A stretch of 64,000 nucleotides of DNA, taken from an uncultured Chitinophagaceae bacterium (GTDB taxonomy: Bacteria; Bacteroidota; Bacteroidia; Chitinophagales; Chitinophagaceae). The stretch lies in NCBI GenBank assembly GCA_937981995.1, contig CALJNC010000007.1, forward strand, positions 23,388 to 87,387, written 5' to 3'. Below the pieces are notes generated by a model. The model saw only the letters and a list, made by a program, of their open reading frames with translations. It made no database searches and was not told the DNA's origin. Shown piece by piece: positions 46,755 to 56,334 of the stretch. The position numbers were made by a program, and so were the translations under genes. How positions within the stretch are numbered: the first letter of the stretch is position 1; each line of letters begins with the position of its first letter.

Positions 46755-47450
46755 ATGTACAAAATCTTATTGACAAGTTTAGTCCTACTCATTTTAGTAA
46801 ACTTTGATAGCATGGGACAATCAAATCAAGTTGAATTTCAACTTTCTGCAATCGGTAGCGTGCATCGATCTACTATATCCACTACTAAACCTTTAAATGA
46901 ATTTGGTTTTAATTATCAGCCCTATCTTTTTCCAAGAACTTACTTAGTTTTAGGCTTGCAAGGCAATTCCCGCTCTTATAATGAAGATAATTCTGATACC
47001 TTAAATACCTATAGCGGCACATTACAATATAAGCAGTGGATGGCATCAGTAGGTGTGCGTCATTTATTTAAAGAAGAAATAGTTGAAACTTTTAATTATT
47101 ACGCCGAGGTTAATTTTCATTATATGCGTTTTAATACAGTAGGCTTGTATGAGGGAGGTCAATTTGGTACAGCTTATCATAGCTATCATAGGTTTAAAGG
47201 TGTAGGTCTTGGTTTTAAGGCGGGTACTGTATATCAGCGTAATTCTCCGTGGTACTATGGCGCTAATTTAGCCTTATACTTTACGGGTGGTATAGAAGGT
47301 GATATATCACAATACTCCATTGCTCCAACGCCCGAACCCGTGGTGGAAAAAGCAGACTTAATTAATAATCAGTCCTATACTCGTTTTGGCTTGGAATTTA
47401 GAATCGGCTATCGCTTGTATAAAAAACGTAAGCAATTCCAAAATTATTAG
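46755..47450 (+). CDS. Predicted outer-membrane beta-barrel protein, unknown function
   Basis: A 231-residue protein with a signal peptide (ILLTSLVLLILVNFDSMG) and about eight amphipathic strands (FGFNYQPYLFPRTYLVLGLQ, FNYYAEVNFHYMRFNTVG, RFGLEFRIGYRLYKKR). No family recognised. Monocistronic, divergent from the SDR operon. Confidence 0.7.
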   Translation: MYKILLTSLVLLILVNFDSMGQSNQVEFQLSAIGSVHRSTISTTKPLNEFGFNYQPYLFPRTYLVLGLQGNSRSYNEDNSDTLNTYSGTLQYKQWMASVGVRHLFKEEIVETFNYYAEVNFHYMRFNTVGLYEGGQFGTAYHSYHRFKGVGLGFKAGTVYQRNSPWYYGANLALYFTGGIEGDISQYSIAPTPEPVVEKADLINNQSYTRFGLEFRIGYRLYKKRKQFQNY

Positions 47451-47458
47451 CGTCTTAT

Positions 47459-47616
47459 AAGATACATATTTTACCCTTTTAATATTTACCAAGCTTTTTT
47501 TTTCGGGCATGATAAACTTAGAGTATTATCAATCCTATTCTAAAAATGTATAGGACTATTGGTATTCATCTTGAATTGTTTAGGAGTGATCAAAAGATAA
47601 TGCCAATATGTATCTT
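47459..47616. repeat. MITE-like inverted-repeat element (158 bp)
   Basis: Non-coding stretch between the barrel gene and serS. AAGATACATATT (47459-47470) and its exact complement AATATGTATCTT (47605-47616) bound 134 bases that include an inner hairpin TCCTAT (47533-47538)/ATAGGA (47550-47555). The layout resembles a small non-autonomous element, but no target duplication is evident and no second copy exists in the window. Confidence 0.35.
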
Positions 47617-47687
47617 AAATTTAGGACTGGTTACCATTTCTAATTAAAACTATCCCTTCATTCAATTATTCTCAAAGAGTTAATCTT

Positions 47688-47695
47688 TACATTTG
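47688..47695 (+). promoter_or_regulatory. -7 promoter element of serS
   Basis: TACATTTG, an exact TAnnTTTG match, 17 bases before the serS ATG. The -33 region is poor. Confidence 0.6.
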
Positions 47696-47712
47696 TTATT
47701 CAATATTTTGTT

Positions 47713-48984
47713 ATGCTTCAGATTCAAAAAATAAGAGACGAGAAAGATGCTGTGATTGCAGGCTTGGAAAAGAAATTTTTCGGTGAGATTGAATTATTGG
47801 ATAAACTCCTTGCCTTAGATGAACAAAAAAGAGGCGTACAAGTAAAACGCGAAGAAATGCAAGCACGGTTAAATAAGAGTTCCAAAGAAATTGGAATGCT
47901 TATGAAAGAAGGCAAACGTAAAGAAGCTGAAGCTAAAAAAAATGAAGTTAAAAATATAAAAGAAGAAGGCCTTGGTGAGTTGAGCAATGAATTTTCGCGC
48001 CTAGAAGGAGAGGTAAAAGACATCCTACTTCAAATACCTAACGTACCACACGAAAGTGTACCAAAAGGAAAAACCGAAGAGGATAATGAAGTAGTAAAAA
48101 CAGATGAAGCTCCAACACTATCAGATGATGCATTGCCTCATTGGGAATTAGCAAAAAAATACGACCTAATTGATTTTGAACTTGGTGTAAAAATTGCAGG
48201 TGCAGGTTTTCCTGTTTATAAAAACCAAGGTGCTAAATATCAGCGTGCACTTATACAATACTTCTTGGATTATAATACTGATGCTGGCTATCAAGAAATG
48301 CAACTGCCTTTAATGGTGAATGAAGACTCAGCTTATGGTACGGGTCAACTACCAGATAAGGAAGGACAGATGTATCATGTTGGAGATGACAATTTTTATT
48401 TAATCCCAACAGCGGAGGTACCAATAACCAATATATATCGTGACGAAATTATTGACCCTAAAGAACTACCAATAAAACTTACGGGCTATACTCCTTGCTT
48501 TAGAAGAGAAGCAGGTAGCTATGGAAAAGATGTAAGAGGACTGAATCGTTTGCACCAATTTGATAAAGTAGAAATCATGCAATTAGTTAAAAATGACCAG
48601 TCATATGATGTATTAAACGAGATGGTTGCACATGTAGAAACCTTAATTAAAAATCTAGGTCTCCCTTATCGTATCCTACGCCTTTGTAGTGGCGATACAA
48701 GTTTTGCATCAGCCCTAACTTTTGATTTTGAAGTATATAGTGCAGCTCAAAAACGTTGGTTGGAAGTAAGCAGTGTCTCTAATTTTGAAACCTTTCAAAG
48801 CAACCGTATGAAAATAAGAACACGGAATGCCGAAGGCAAAACCGAACTAGTTCATTCACTAAATGGTTCGTCCTTGGCACTACCAAGAATACTCGCTTGC
48901 TTACTGGAGAATAACCAAACTGAAAATGGAATAGCTATCCCAGAAGTATTACAATCTTACTATGGCAAAAAGGTGATTTCGTAA
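47713..48984 (+). CDS. serS: Serine--tRNA ligase
   Basis: A 423-residue class II synthetase that charges tRNA-Ser and tRNA-Sec. N-terminal antiparallel coiled coil (about 1-110) that grips the tRNA long arm, then the catalytic core with motif 2 CFRREAGSYGKDVRGLNRLHQF and motif 3 LNGSSLALPRILACLLEN. GDTSFASALTFDFEVYSA and SSVSNFETFQSNRMKI are family-typical. Normal length. Confidence 0.97.
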   Translation: MLQIQKIRDEKDAVIAGLEKKFFGEIELLDKLLALDEQKRGVQVKREEMQARLNKSSKEIGMLMKEGKRKEAEAKKNEVKNIKEEGLGELSNEFSRLEGEVKDILLQIPNVPHESVPKGKTEEDNEVVKTDEAPTLSDDALPHWELAKKYDLIDFELGVKIAGAGFPVYKNQGAKYQRALIQYFLDYNTDAGYQEMQLPLMVNEDSAYGTGQLPDKEGQMYHVGDDNFYLIPTAEVPITNIYRDEIIDPKELPIKLTGYTPCFRREAGSYGKDVRGLNRLHQFDKVEIMQLVKNDQSYDVLNEMVAHVETLIKNLGLPYRILRLCSGDTSFASALTFDFEVYSAAQKRWLEVSSVSNFETFQSNRMKIRTRNAEGKTELVHSLNGSSLALPRILACLLENNQTENGIAIPEVLQSYYGKKVIS

Positions 48985-48988
48985 GAGA

Positions 48989-50410
48989 TTATTTCTCCTC
49001 CGCTTTTTTCACTTTACGCTTTGAATAGTTTTTTGAAAATCTAAATCCTAAATAGAAATTTATACTTTTGGCGTTGCTTTGAGCAAGACCTAAAATATCA
49101 TCAGACCCAAAGTAAAAAGTGGCTAAACGAAAACCCAACCCAGCCTTTACATTCCTACTAAAGTAATTATAAGTAATAGGAGCCCAAGCTTCGATCATCC
49201 TGCTCTGAAATCGAGGTATAATTGAAGTATAACTGGAGTAAGAAGAATGAATTTTATTAGTACTTGCTAAGTTAGCTGAAGTAGCAAGTCCAATATGAAA
49301 CCCCTTTGCCAATTGAAGCTCACCGTATAAATTGAGTCTAGTTGGTAAGGCTTGCGTATAAGCGTTATTACCCGTGTCTATTGTTACACCATAACTAGCA
49401 GCCCATTGTCTTATTGAATCATAGCCACTTGGAAAATTATCAAAACTGTCAATTGGAATTTGCACATTATTAGCTACAAAACTTGCGCTTCGACGTATTC
49501 CTTTATTATACTTAATGCTACCAATATCTGTAATACTAACTGAAGCCCGCAAACTGCGATTTAAAAGCTTGCTTTGATATACTGCTCCAATATCAAAACC
49601 AACACCGCTCCCCGCAGAGTTATTAAATGCATTGCTTAACACACTTCCAAAATTTAAAGAATTGCTTCCACCAGCAAGTACATCAAAATCAGACGGTAGA
49701 CTACTATTAAACTCTAGGTCAGAACTAAACTCAACTACTGAATCAGCATTTGCAATTTTATTTGGATCTACATCAATGTTCCTTCCTGTAAAATCTACTG
49801 AGGCCTGGCCTTTATAAAAACGCAAACTAGCACCGGCAAATAATTTATGTTTCTTTAATTTCAATACTTGAGCACTTCCTGTAAATCCAATATCTGTCAT
49901 TAAGTTCAAGTTCAAATTAATATAATCTTCTTGTATTGGACCATAATCATTCAAGGTAAAGTTATTATCGTCAAACGCTGATTCTACTATATTCGTATTG
50001 GCATCATTTAACTGAAAGAAAAATCGCGTGCGCGTATTGACTCCAAATGCAAACTTCTTTTTATAATTAAACATTACGGCTGGGCCATACAATTCTAAAA
50101 CATTTCTAAAAGAAAAATCTTGTGCAACCACTGGCTGATTTGATGCCATAGTCGTATCCCTAAATTGAAAACCATCACCATTTATAACCGAACGCCAGTT
50201 TAATTTAATGTCTGTATTCTCCATCATTTCGTTCACATTAAACAATTGTAGCTCCCATTTAGTATCATTAGCAGCCCCAAATGCTGGGTTTTCATAAGTA
50301 CTCATAGTGCCACCAAAATGACTAAAACGCATACCAGTATTGCCTGGTTGAGCATAAATGGCACCCGAACAAAAAATAAATAAAACGAATAAATAAATAG
50401 ACTTTTTCAT
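48989..50410 (-). CDS. DUF5723-like outer-membrane protein
   Basis: A 473-residue exported barrel protein (signal peptide to YA-Q). The start GMRFSHFGGTMSTYENPAFG, with the Asn-Pro-Ala motif shared with FadL/PorV-like proteins, and the barrel strands (FAFGVNTRTRFFFQLND, FYLGFRFSKNY) fit Bacteroidota family DUF5723. Function unknown. Convergent with serS, 4 bases apart. Confidence 0.8.
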   Translation of the reverse strand: MKKSIYLFVLFIFCSGAIYAQPGNTGMRFSHFGGTMSTYENPAFGAANDTKWELQLFNVNEMMENTDIKLNWRSVINGDGFQFRDTTMASNQPVVAQDFSFRNVLELYGPAVMFNYKKKFAFGVNTRTRFFFQLNDANTNIVESAFDDNNFTLNDYGPIQEDYINLNLNLMTDIGFTGSAQVLKLKKHKLFAGASLRFYKGQASVDFTGRNIDVDPNKIANADSVVEFSSDLEFNSSLPSDFDVLAGGSNSLNFGSVLSNAFNNSAGSGVGFDIGAVYQSKLLNRSLRASVSITDIGSIKYNKGIRRSASFVANNVQIPIDSFDNFPSGYDSIRQWAASYGVTIDTGNNAYTQALPTRLNLYGELQLAKGFHIGLATSANLASTNKIHSSYSSYTSIIPRFQSRMIEAWAPITYNYFSRNVKAGLGFRLATFYFGSDDILGLAQSNAKSINFYLGFRFSKNYSKRKVKKAEEK

Positions 50411-50428
50411 AAGTAAGATTGATTACAA

Positions 50429-50457
50429 CAAAAATACTGCAAAGTTTATACCACAAA
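50429..50457 (-). promoter_or_regulatory. Promoter of the DUF5723-like gene
   Basis: Minus strand: TTTG (50454-50457), 17-base spacer, TATTTTTG (50429-50436), 18 bases before the ATG. The -33 element overlaps the T tract of the dsbD terminator, so terminator and promoter are fused. Confidence 0.65.
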
Positions 50458-50484
50458 AAAATACCCTGCTAAAAAGCAGGGTAT
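50455..50484 (-). terminator. Rho-independent terminator of the dsbD operon
   Basis: Ten-bp stem (50461-50470 with 50475-50484; ATACCCTGCT arm), 4-base loop and a minus-strand T6 tail. It is 20 bases past the stop. Confidence 0.9.
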
Positions 50485-50504
50485 CAAATGAAGTATTTTA
50501 AAGA

Positions 50505-52646
50505 TTAATAGAGCGACTTATAATTTTTTAATCCGCAGTCCAAAAACTTAGCATAGTCACTAGGATTAGGCGTATAGGCTTTTGGCGTATTTAATATCCT
50601 ATGACCTTTAGGGTCAATCAATACATAAAATGGTTGCGATGCCGCGCGGAAGTTTCTCAAAGAAAGATCAAACCATTTATCACCAACCGTTTTAGCTTCT
50701 CGTTTAAGATAAGGAGATAAAAAATGTTCCTCCTCAGGTAATTCAATTTGCTCATCAACGTATAATGAAGCTATTACATAATTATCCGAAAGATGCTCTC
50801 TTACTTTGGTAGTTGGCCAAACGTTTTCTTCCATCTTTCTACAATTTACACAAGCCCAACCTGTAAAGTCAATCATTAGCGGCTTATTTTGTTTTTTAGC
50901 TTCTTCCATGGCCATATCCAAATCGGTATATGTTTTTATTCCGTTTACAAAATGGACACCTTTTTCTTCATGACCTTCCTCACTATAACCATAGGCATAA
51001 AACTTAGGTGGAGGAAAACCAAGTAAGTTTACGTTTACCTTAAAGAAATCTAAACTTATGTAACCCGCCAATAAGAAAAAGAGTACAGCAAAAATTTTCA
51101 TATTTCTAGTGCTTACTACGACGCTTCCTTTTTTGATAGTGAATTTACCTAATAGATAAAGACCCGTAACTACACAAAGTATAATCCATAGTGCTAAGAA
51201 GGTTTCTCTTTTGAGTAAACCCCAGCCCATAACCAAATCTGCATTTGATAAAAACTTAAGTGCAAATGCTAACTCAATAAAACCAAATACTGCTTTTAGT
51301 ACCGTAAGCCATCCACCCGATTTAGGCAATGCTTTTAATAAATTAGGGAACATAGCAAACAATGCAAATGGAACACCTAATCCAATACCAAAACCAGACA
51401 TAGCTGGAGTAATTAATTTAGCATTGCTAATATTTCCTAATACTAATCCAAGGATTGGACCTGTACATGAAAAAGATACAATAGCTAATGTCAAAGCCAT
51501 AAAGAAAATTCCTCCAAAACTTGTAGCATTACTTTTAGAATCAATTTTTTGCGTCATAGAGCTTGGCAAGCTAATATCATAAAAGCCAAACAGCGAGAAT
51601 GCAAAAACAATAAACACTGCAAAGAATGCCAGATTGACCCAAACATTGGTGGAGAAAGAATGCAGTGCACTACCGCCCCATCCTAAAAATAAGAATGGAA
51701 GACTTAGCAAAAAGTAAACTAAGAAAATTGAAAAACCATACCAGATACCATTCTTAATCCCTTGCTTTTTATCACCTGCACTTTTTAGGAAAAATGAAAT
51801 AGTCATAGGAATCATGGGTAAGGTACAAGGAAAGAAAAGCGCTGCAAGACCACCTAATATCCCGTATAAAAATGCAGTCCACATACTTAAACCTGCATCT
51901 TTTTCTTCGCCACAATCTCCTACAATGGTTCCATACTCGCCGTATACTTCTGAGGTTTTCTCACCTGTTGGGGCAACCGCTGTTTTGCTTACTGTATCGG
52001 CATCTTTAGAATCTTCAGTAAATAATTCTGCGTTTGCAGCAGAATCATCTTTTGCTTTCTCTTTGCTTAATGCTAATTTTTTTGCTGTATTAATTGAGTC
52101 TTCCTTTTTTTGAGCAGTAAATATTGCTTCAAGGGAATCTTTTTTTGCTTTTTCTTCTTTAGCAAGTTGAGCTTCTGATTTTTTATTTTTTGCTGCAACG
52201 CCTACCTCAGGTGTAAAATTTAATGTAGTTGGTGGCAAACAACCTTTATCATCACAAGTTTGATAATATACTTCTACTTCTACCTTACCCTTCTTTTTAT
52301 ATTTTACTTTTTGAACGTAGTCAACCTTGTCTTTATAATAATGTACAATACCTACGGCCTTTATATCTTCATCTATTATTTTACCAATAGCTTTCATTTT
52401 ACCAATGGGCGTTATGTTGGCTGTTTTTTTTATAGTTACTTCAGTAGATATAAGTGATGGATCATCATCAGCAGCAGGACTAGCATACAAATGCCACCCT
52501 TTATCCATAGTGGCTTTTACCCTAATCTCAGCCTCGTTATTACCAAGTTCTTTTACAGTGGTTTTAAAAAAAGCATGCTCGGCCATTTGGGCAAAAGCTC
52601 CAAATCCACTTAGTAGAATAGTAAAAAGTAAAAGTATTTTTTTCAT
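50505..52646 (-). CDS. Thiol:disulfide interchange protein DsbD
   Basis: A 713-residue inner-membrane electron carrier that passes reducing power from cytoplasmic thioredoxin to the periplasm. Order: signal peptide, nDsbD-like domain (20-150, YYQTCDDKGCLPP with its Cys pair), Lys/Ala-rich linker (150-245), eight-helix CcdA-like membrane part with the two redox cysteines in FFPCTLPMIP and FSCTGPILG, and a C-terminal thioredoxin domain with ACVNCRKMEE (CVNC). All cysteine pairs are intact. It follows the lipoprotein copy of its own first domain by 13 bases. Confidence 0.92.
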   Translation of the reverse strand: MKKILLLFTILLSGFGAFAQMAEHAFFKTTVKELGNNEAEIRVKATMDKGWHLYASPAADDDPSLISTEVTIKKTANITPIGKMKAIGKIIDEDIKAVGIVHYYKDKVDYVQKVKYKKKGKVEVEVYYQTCDDKGCLPPTTLNFTPEVGVAAKNKKSEAQLAKEEKAKKDSLEAIFTAQKKEDSINTAKKLALSKEKAKDDSAANAELFTEDSKDADTVSKTAVAPTGEKTSEVYGEYGTIVGDCGEEKDAGLSMWTAFLYGILGGLAALFFPCTLPMIPMTISFFLKSAGDKKQGIKNGIWYGFSIFLVYFLLSLPFLFLGWGGSALHSFSTNVWVNLAFFAVFIVFAFSLFGFYDISLPSSMTQKIDSKSNATSFGGIFFMALTLAIVSFSCTGPILGLVLGNISNAKLITPAMSGFGIGLGVPFALFAMFPNLLKALPKSGGWLTVLKAVFGFIELAFALKFLSNADLVMGWGLLKRETFLALWIILCVVTGLYLLGKFTIKKGSVVVSTRNMKIFAVLFFLLAGYISLDFFKVNVNLLGFPPPKFYAYGYSEEGHEEKGVHFVNGIKTYTDLDMAMEEAKKQNKPLMIDFTGWACVNCRKMEENVWPTTKVREHLSDNYVIASLYVDEQIELPEEEHFLSPYLKREAKTVGDKWFDLSLRNFRAASQPFYVLIDPKGHRILNTPKAYTPNPSDYAKFLDCGLKNYKSLY

Positions 52647-52659
52647 ATGGTTTATTTAT

Positions 52660-53154
52660 TTAATTAGAAAAAATGAATGATTCCTCTGTTGGCACTAAGC
52701 ATTTTTCATGATCACAAAGTTGATAATATACTGAGCCGTTTAAAGTCTTCTTATTTGACCGTACAAGTAGCTTAAAACTTACTTGATTTTCGTAAAATCT
52801 TACATCATCATCCATTCCATCTAGCTTAGCGGTAACTAATTTACCTTCAGCTTTTTTTGAGATGATTGTTATATCCTTATCGTCAAATGTAAAATCAGGT
52901 GCGATAAGCAATCCATCGCCACCTGGCTTAAAATCAAATATGTGCCAATCCTTAGCTAGCACTAAGTTGGCTGTAATAAGGTAATGGTTCGCCTTATCAG
53001 AATTTTCTTTCTTAAAAGACCATGTTGCAATTGAATTCTCCTTCGCAGTATTTAAAACAGCATTGGGTTGTTTACGAACCGTTTCAGCTGCTTTTTTTTG
53101 AGTACCACATGAGATACTACTTGCAATAAAAAGTAAGAGAATTAAATTCTTCAT
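52660..53154 (-). CDS. Lipoprotein copy of the DsbD N-terminal domain
   Basis: A 164-residue lipoprotein (LLLFIASSIS then Cys16) whose mature part is one nDsbD-like immunoglobulin fold. It matches the first domain of the next gene: DWHIFDFKPGGDG versus GWHLYASPAADDD, and the redox segment SVYYQLCDHEKCLVPTEESF versus EVYYQTCDDKGCLPPTTLNF. Both cysteines are kept. It is probably an outer- or inner-leaflet-tethered electron acceptor for the DsbD encoded 13 bases downstream. Confidence 0.82.
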   Translation of the reverse strand: MKNLILLLFIASSISCGTQKKAAETVRKQPNAVLNTAKENSIATWSFKKENSDKANHYLITANLVLAKDWHIFDFKPGGDGLLIAPDFTFDDKDITIISKKAEGKLVTAKLDGMDDDVRFYENQVSFKLLVRSNKKTLNGSVYYQLCDHEKCLVPTEESFIFSN

Positions 53155-53157
53155 AAA

Positions 53158-53850
53158 TTAATTATTGATAATGCCTTCAAAGAACTTTCGTCCATCAATA
53201 TTACCCAACACATCATTGGTAGCCCGCTCTGGGTGTGGCATCATGCCAAATACATTTTTAGCCTTATTAGTAATACCCGCAATGTTTTGGATAGAACCAT
53301 TTGGATTAATATCACCATCTGCAGTACCTTTTTCATTGCAATAAGTAAATAATATCTGATCGTTGGCTACTAAATTTTTCATAGTCTCATCATCTGTATA
53401 AAAACGACCTTCACCATGTGCTATAGGAATTTTATAAGCCTGAGTAGTATCTAATTTATTTGTAATTAATGAAGATCTACTCTCTGGTTTCAAAAAGACA
53501 TTTTTACAAATAAACTTTTGATGGTCATTAGCCAGCAATGCTCCAGGTAGTAATTGCGCTTCGCACAAAACCTGAAACCCATTACAAACACCAAGTACTT
53601 TGCCTCCTTTATTTGCAAACTCAATTACGCTTTGCATAATTGGGCTAAAACGAGCCATTGCTCCACAACGCAGATAATCTCCAAAAGAAAAACCACCTGG
53701 TAATACAATGCAATCATCCGTTGTAAAGCTTGATAAATCTTGATCCTTATGCCACAGCATTTCTACTTCTTGGCCTAAATCATGTTTTAAGGCATCATGC
53801 ATATCTTGATCACAGTTAGACCCAGGAAAAACAACTACTCCAAATTTCAT
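53158..53850 (-). CDS. purQ: Phosphoribosylformylglycinamidine synthase subunit PurQ
   Basis: The 230-residue glutaminase subunit of FGAM synthase, step four of purine synthesis. Marks: start MKFGVVVFPGSNCDQDMHDA, LPGGFSFGDYLRCGA, the nucleophile in VLGVCNGFQVL, and the His/Glu pair in MMPHPERA. The ATG at 53850 gives the standard start; the open frame runs back to 53904 and overlaps the upstream membrane-protein gene. The split form with separate PurL and PurS would be expected elsewhere. Confidence 0.95.
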   Translation of the reverse strand: MKFGVVVFPGSNCDQDMHDALKHDLGQEVEMLWHKDQDLSSFTTDDCIVLPGGFSFGDYLRCGAMARFSPIMQSVIEFANKGGKVLGVCNGFQVLCEAQLLPGALLANDHQKFICKNVFLKPESRSSLITNKLDTTQAYKIPIAHGEGRFYTDDETMKNLVANDQILFTYCNEKGTADGDINPNGSIQNIAGITNKAKNVFGMMPHPERATNDVLGNIDGRKFFEGIINN

Positions 53851-53863
53851 ATTTCTAATATTA

Positions 53864-54853
53864 TTATATAAATCGTAGGACCCATTGTAGCGAAAGCACC
53901 ACAATAAAAACTAGATAGAAGGTAAAAGTATTATATTTTTTATGATTATTAATTAGAGTCGAACATAATATTATACTAAAAGATAACAAGGGTAAAATGA
54001 AGGCATTAGAAGGAAAAATAGCAGCCCCCAAACCCAATAAGATACTGGCCAGAAAGAATAAAAGCACCCCATTCCATTTTTTAATATACTGTACCATATT
54101 CCCCGATTTTCCTTTGCGCGATACATAGATACCATAAAATGAAAGTATAATTATAAAGACAAGAAACACCTGAGACGCTAGCATATATTGAATTGCTACA
54201 GGCAGCGAAAAATCAAGTGCTAAGCTAGACCATGTAAAAACGATACCCGTAAATACATAATGCAAAGCCCAAATCAAATAAGCCGGAAAAAATAAACCTA
54301 TACATAGTGCTATAATTTCTTGTAACACAAAAATGCGCATACTTAATAAAACGATAAGCACAGCTAGAAAAATCCAAACATACGGCCAGTATAATGTGGC
54401 TGCAAGGCCTACCAAACTTCCTATAAAAAAATATCTTGATCGAGCCGTTTTATTATATGGCGTGCCTAACATCATGCCTAAGGCAACAAAAAGAATAACA
54501 GCTGCCCAGCTAGCCACCGACATTACAAAAAATATGGGCAAACTTGAAACAACAATGAGCACCGCAATAGAAGGCACAAAATCTCTATGTGCTACTAAAT
54601 GCAAACTAATCAAGACTTTCTTAAAATAAATACTAAACCCAAACCAAAAAATGGTACTCACTAAAATATACAAACGAGGTGCAGCTGCATAAAAATCTCG
54701 TAACCAATTAAAAGTCCCAAAACTATTAGTATAAAAATTACCCAACTCACTTAAAGTAGGCGGGTTAAATAAGTAAGAAATCTGCAACAAGAAAGCTACA
54801 AAAGCCAAAATGACAAATCCAATTATATCGTTTCTTTTGAAAAGTAATAGCAC
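53864..54853 (-). CDS. DUF6427-like multi-helix membrane protein
   Basis: A 329-residue integral membrane protein with about nine to ten helices (for example IIGFVILAFVAFLLQISYLF, VILFVALGMMLG and LLFFLASILLGLGAAIF). The start KRNDIIGFV, NPPTLSELGNF and overall layout suggest Bacteroidota family DUF6427. It ends 13 bases before the purQ ATG and follows the next gene by 2 bases, so they share an operon. Function unknown. Confidence 0.75.
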   Translation of the reverse strand: MLLLFKRNDIIGFVILAFVAFLLQISYLFNPPTLSELGNFYTNSFGTFNWLRDFYAAAPRLYILVSTIFWFGFSIYFKKVLISLHLVAHRDFVPSIAVLIVVSSLPIFFVMSVASWAAVILFVALGMMLGTPYNKTARSRYFFIGSLVGLAATLYWPYVWIFLAVLIVLLSMRIFVLQEIIALCIGLFFPAYLIWALHYVFTGIVFTWSSLALDFSLPVAIQYMLASQVFLVFIIILSFYGIYVSRKGKSGNMVQYIKKWNGVLLFFLASILLGLGAAIFPSNAFILPLLSFSIILCSTLINNHKKYNTFTFYLVFIVVLSLQWVLRFI

Positions 54854-54855
54854 AA

Positions 54856-56304
54856 TTAAAATTGTATCTTGGCAAAACTAATAGTCTTTCTCCTTAATAC
54901 AGGAAACACAATCTCATTTACTGAAATTTGCTTTGCTTTTTGGATTAAAATTTGATCATCTTCCATGCGCTCATAAACAGATGAGCTAAACTGACGCTGC
55001 TGTACATCTCCATCTTTTGAAACGTAGGAAGTAATAAATTTATTTTCTCCTGCGCTCACATTGGTGTACAATAAAACATTGCCTATTGGGTATTTCAAAA
55101 TAGCGTAAGAATGCATCAATTCACCAAAAGTAGAAGACTCCTGTGATTTTTGAACTTGTTTTTGCCACTCTATGGCACCTTCATTATTTGTACTAATAGC
55201 CGTTACTTCATCATTATGAAACACGCTAATATTATACGAACCTCCTCCAAAAATCATACCCGATGGCATCATAGCCATGGACCGGCTTCTTGTTTGGATT
55301 TCTTCAAAACTTTTCTCAAGAAAAAAGATAGCACCACCATCAACTTTAGGAATAAAATTTCTAAGCTTGGTACGGAACAAATTTAAACGGCCGTCACCTA
55401 CTTTATTTTTAGCAATTACTTCATCAGCCCATTGCTTAGAACTCAAATTATAGACACCTTGCCATAATGAGTTATTAGAGTTAGGTCTATTTGAAACCAA
55501 GGTTGCACCCACCCTCATTTGATTTGTAGAGGCATCAAATTTAAAAATTGGATTTGAAATATTCTCGTTCAAATTTAATTCACTATAACCAACTTCTTCA
55601 TATGCCGAAGGTTTATGGGCCACCATAATTCTTTGATAAGTACTAGGTCCATTTGCCGGAGCTCCAAAAAACACATAGGCACCATTAGCTTCAGTTAAAT
55701 GTACCTTTTGTATTCTATTATAAATTGCTGCTGCAAATTCTCCTTTTAATAACTCAGCAGTTCCTTTATCGCCTTGAATTGTTTTAACAGCATAGGAAAA
55801 CTTCCTATTGGTAATATCATATTCCGAAATGGCATACGCCATCACATTCTCTTTATTCGTTTCGAATAATGCAATCCTACTTCGATCTCGTACAGTTACT
55901 AAACCTACTGAATCTATGGGCATAGGTTTAATGGTATCCTTATGGATAGGCAGTACCTCAGAAACATATAGCACGCGTGACTTTTTATTTCGTTTCTGAT
56001 GATATACGTATACGCCCTTATTACCAGCTAGTACCCGAATATCTGTTGTGGTTCTATCTAAAAAGTCAAGTTCGGAACTACCCCATTTCCTCATAGCACT
56101 ATCGTACCATAGTATTTTATAGCCATCGTACTCTTCTACAAAGCACGCTAGTTTATTTTCAATAGTACCAATAATTTTTATGACTGGCATATCGCTGCTT
56201 AAATCTACATCTGGGCTTCGATACATTTTTTGCGCCGCTACTTGACTACTTACAAAAAGCAAAGCAAAAAAGAATAATATACTGCGGGCATATTGCACAA
56301 ACAT
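54856..56304 (-). CDS. Secreted protein of unknown function
   Basis: A 482-residue exported protein (signal peptide to VAA-Q) with strand-rich repeats resembling a propeller-like or WD-like fold (KILWYDSAMRKWGSSEL, GVYVYHQKRNKKSRVLYVSE, LLYTNVSAGENKFITSYVS). No family recognised. It is 2 bases from the DUF6427-like gene and 30 bases from the 56335 gene, so the three, with purQ, are probably cotranscribed. Confidence 0.7.
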   Translation of the reverse strand: MFVQYARSILFFFALLFVSSQVAAQKMYRSPDVDLSSDMPVIKIIGTIENKLACFVEEYDGYKILWYDSAMRKWGSSELDFLDRTTTDIRVLAGNKGVYVYHQKRNKKSRVLYVSEVLPIHKDTIKPMPIDSVGLVTVRDRSRIALFETNKENVMAYAISEYDITNRKFSYAVKTIQGDKGTAELLKGEFAAAIYNRIQKVHLTEANGAYVFFGAPANGPSTYQRIMVAHKPSAYEEVGYSELNLNENISNPIFKFDASTNQMRVGATLVSNRPNSNNSLWQGVYNLSSKQWADEVIAKNKVGDGRLNLFRTKLRNFIPKVDGGAIFFLEKSFEEIQTRSRSMAMMPSGMIFGGGSYNISVFHNDEVTAISTNNEGAIEWQKQVQKSQESSTFGELMHSYAILKYPIGNVLLYTNVSAGENKFITSYVSKDGDVQQRQFSSSVYERMEDDQILIQKAKQISVNEIVFPVLRRKTISFAKIQF

Positions 56305-56334
56305 AAATATACTTATTATAAGAGGATAAACATG

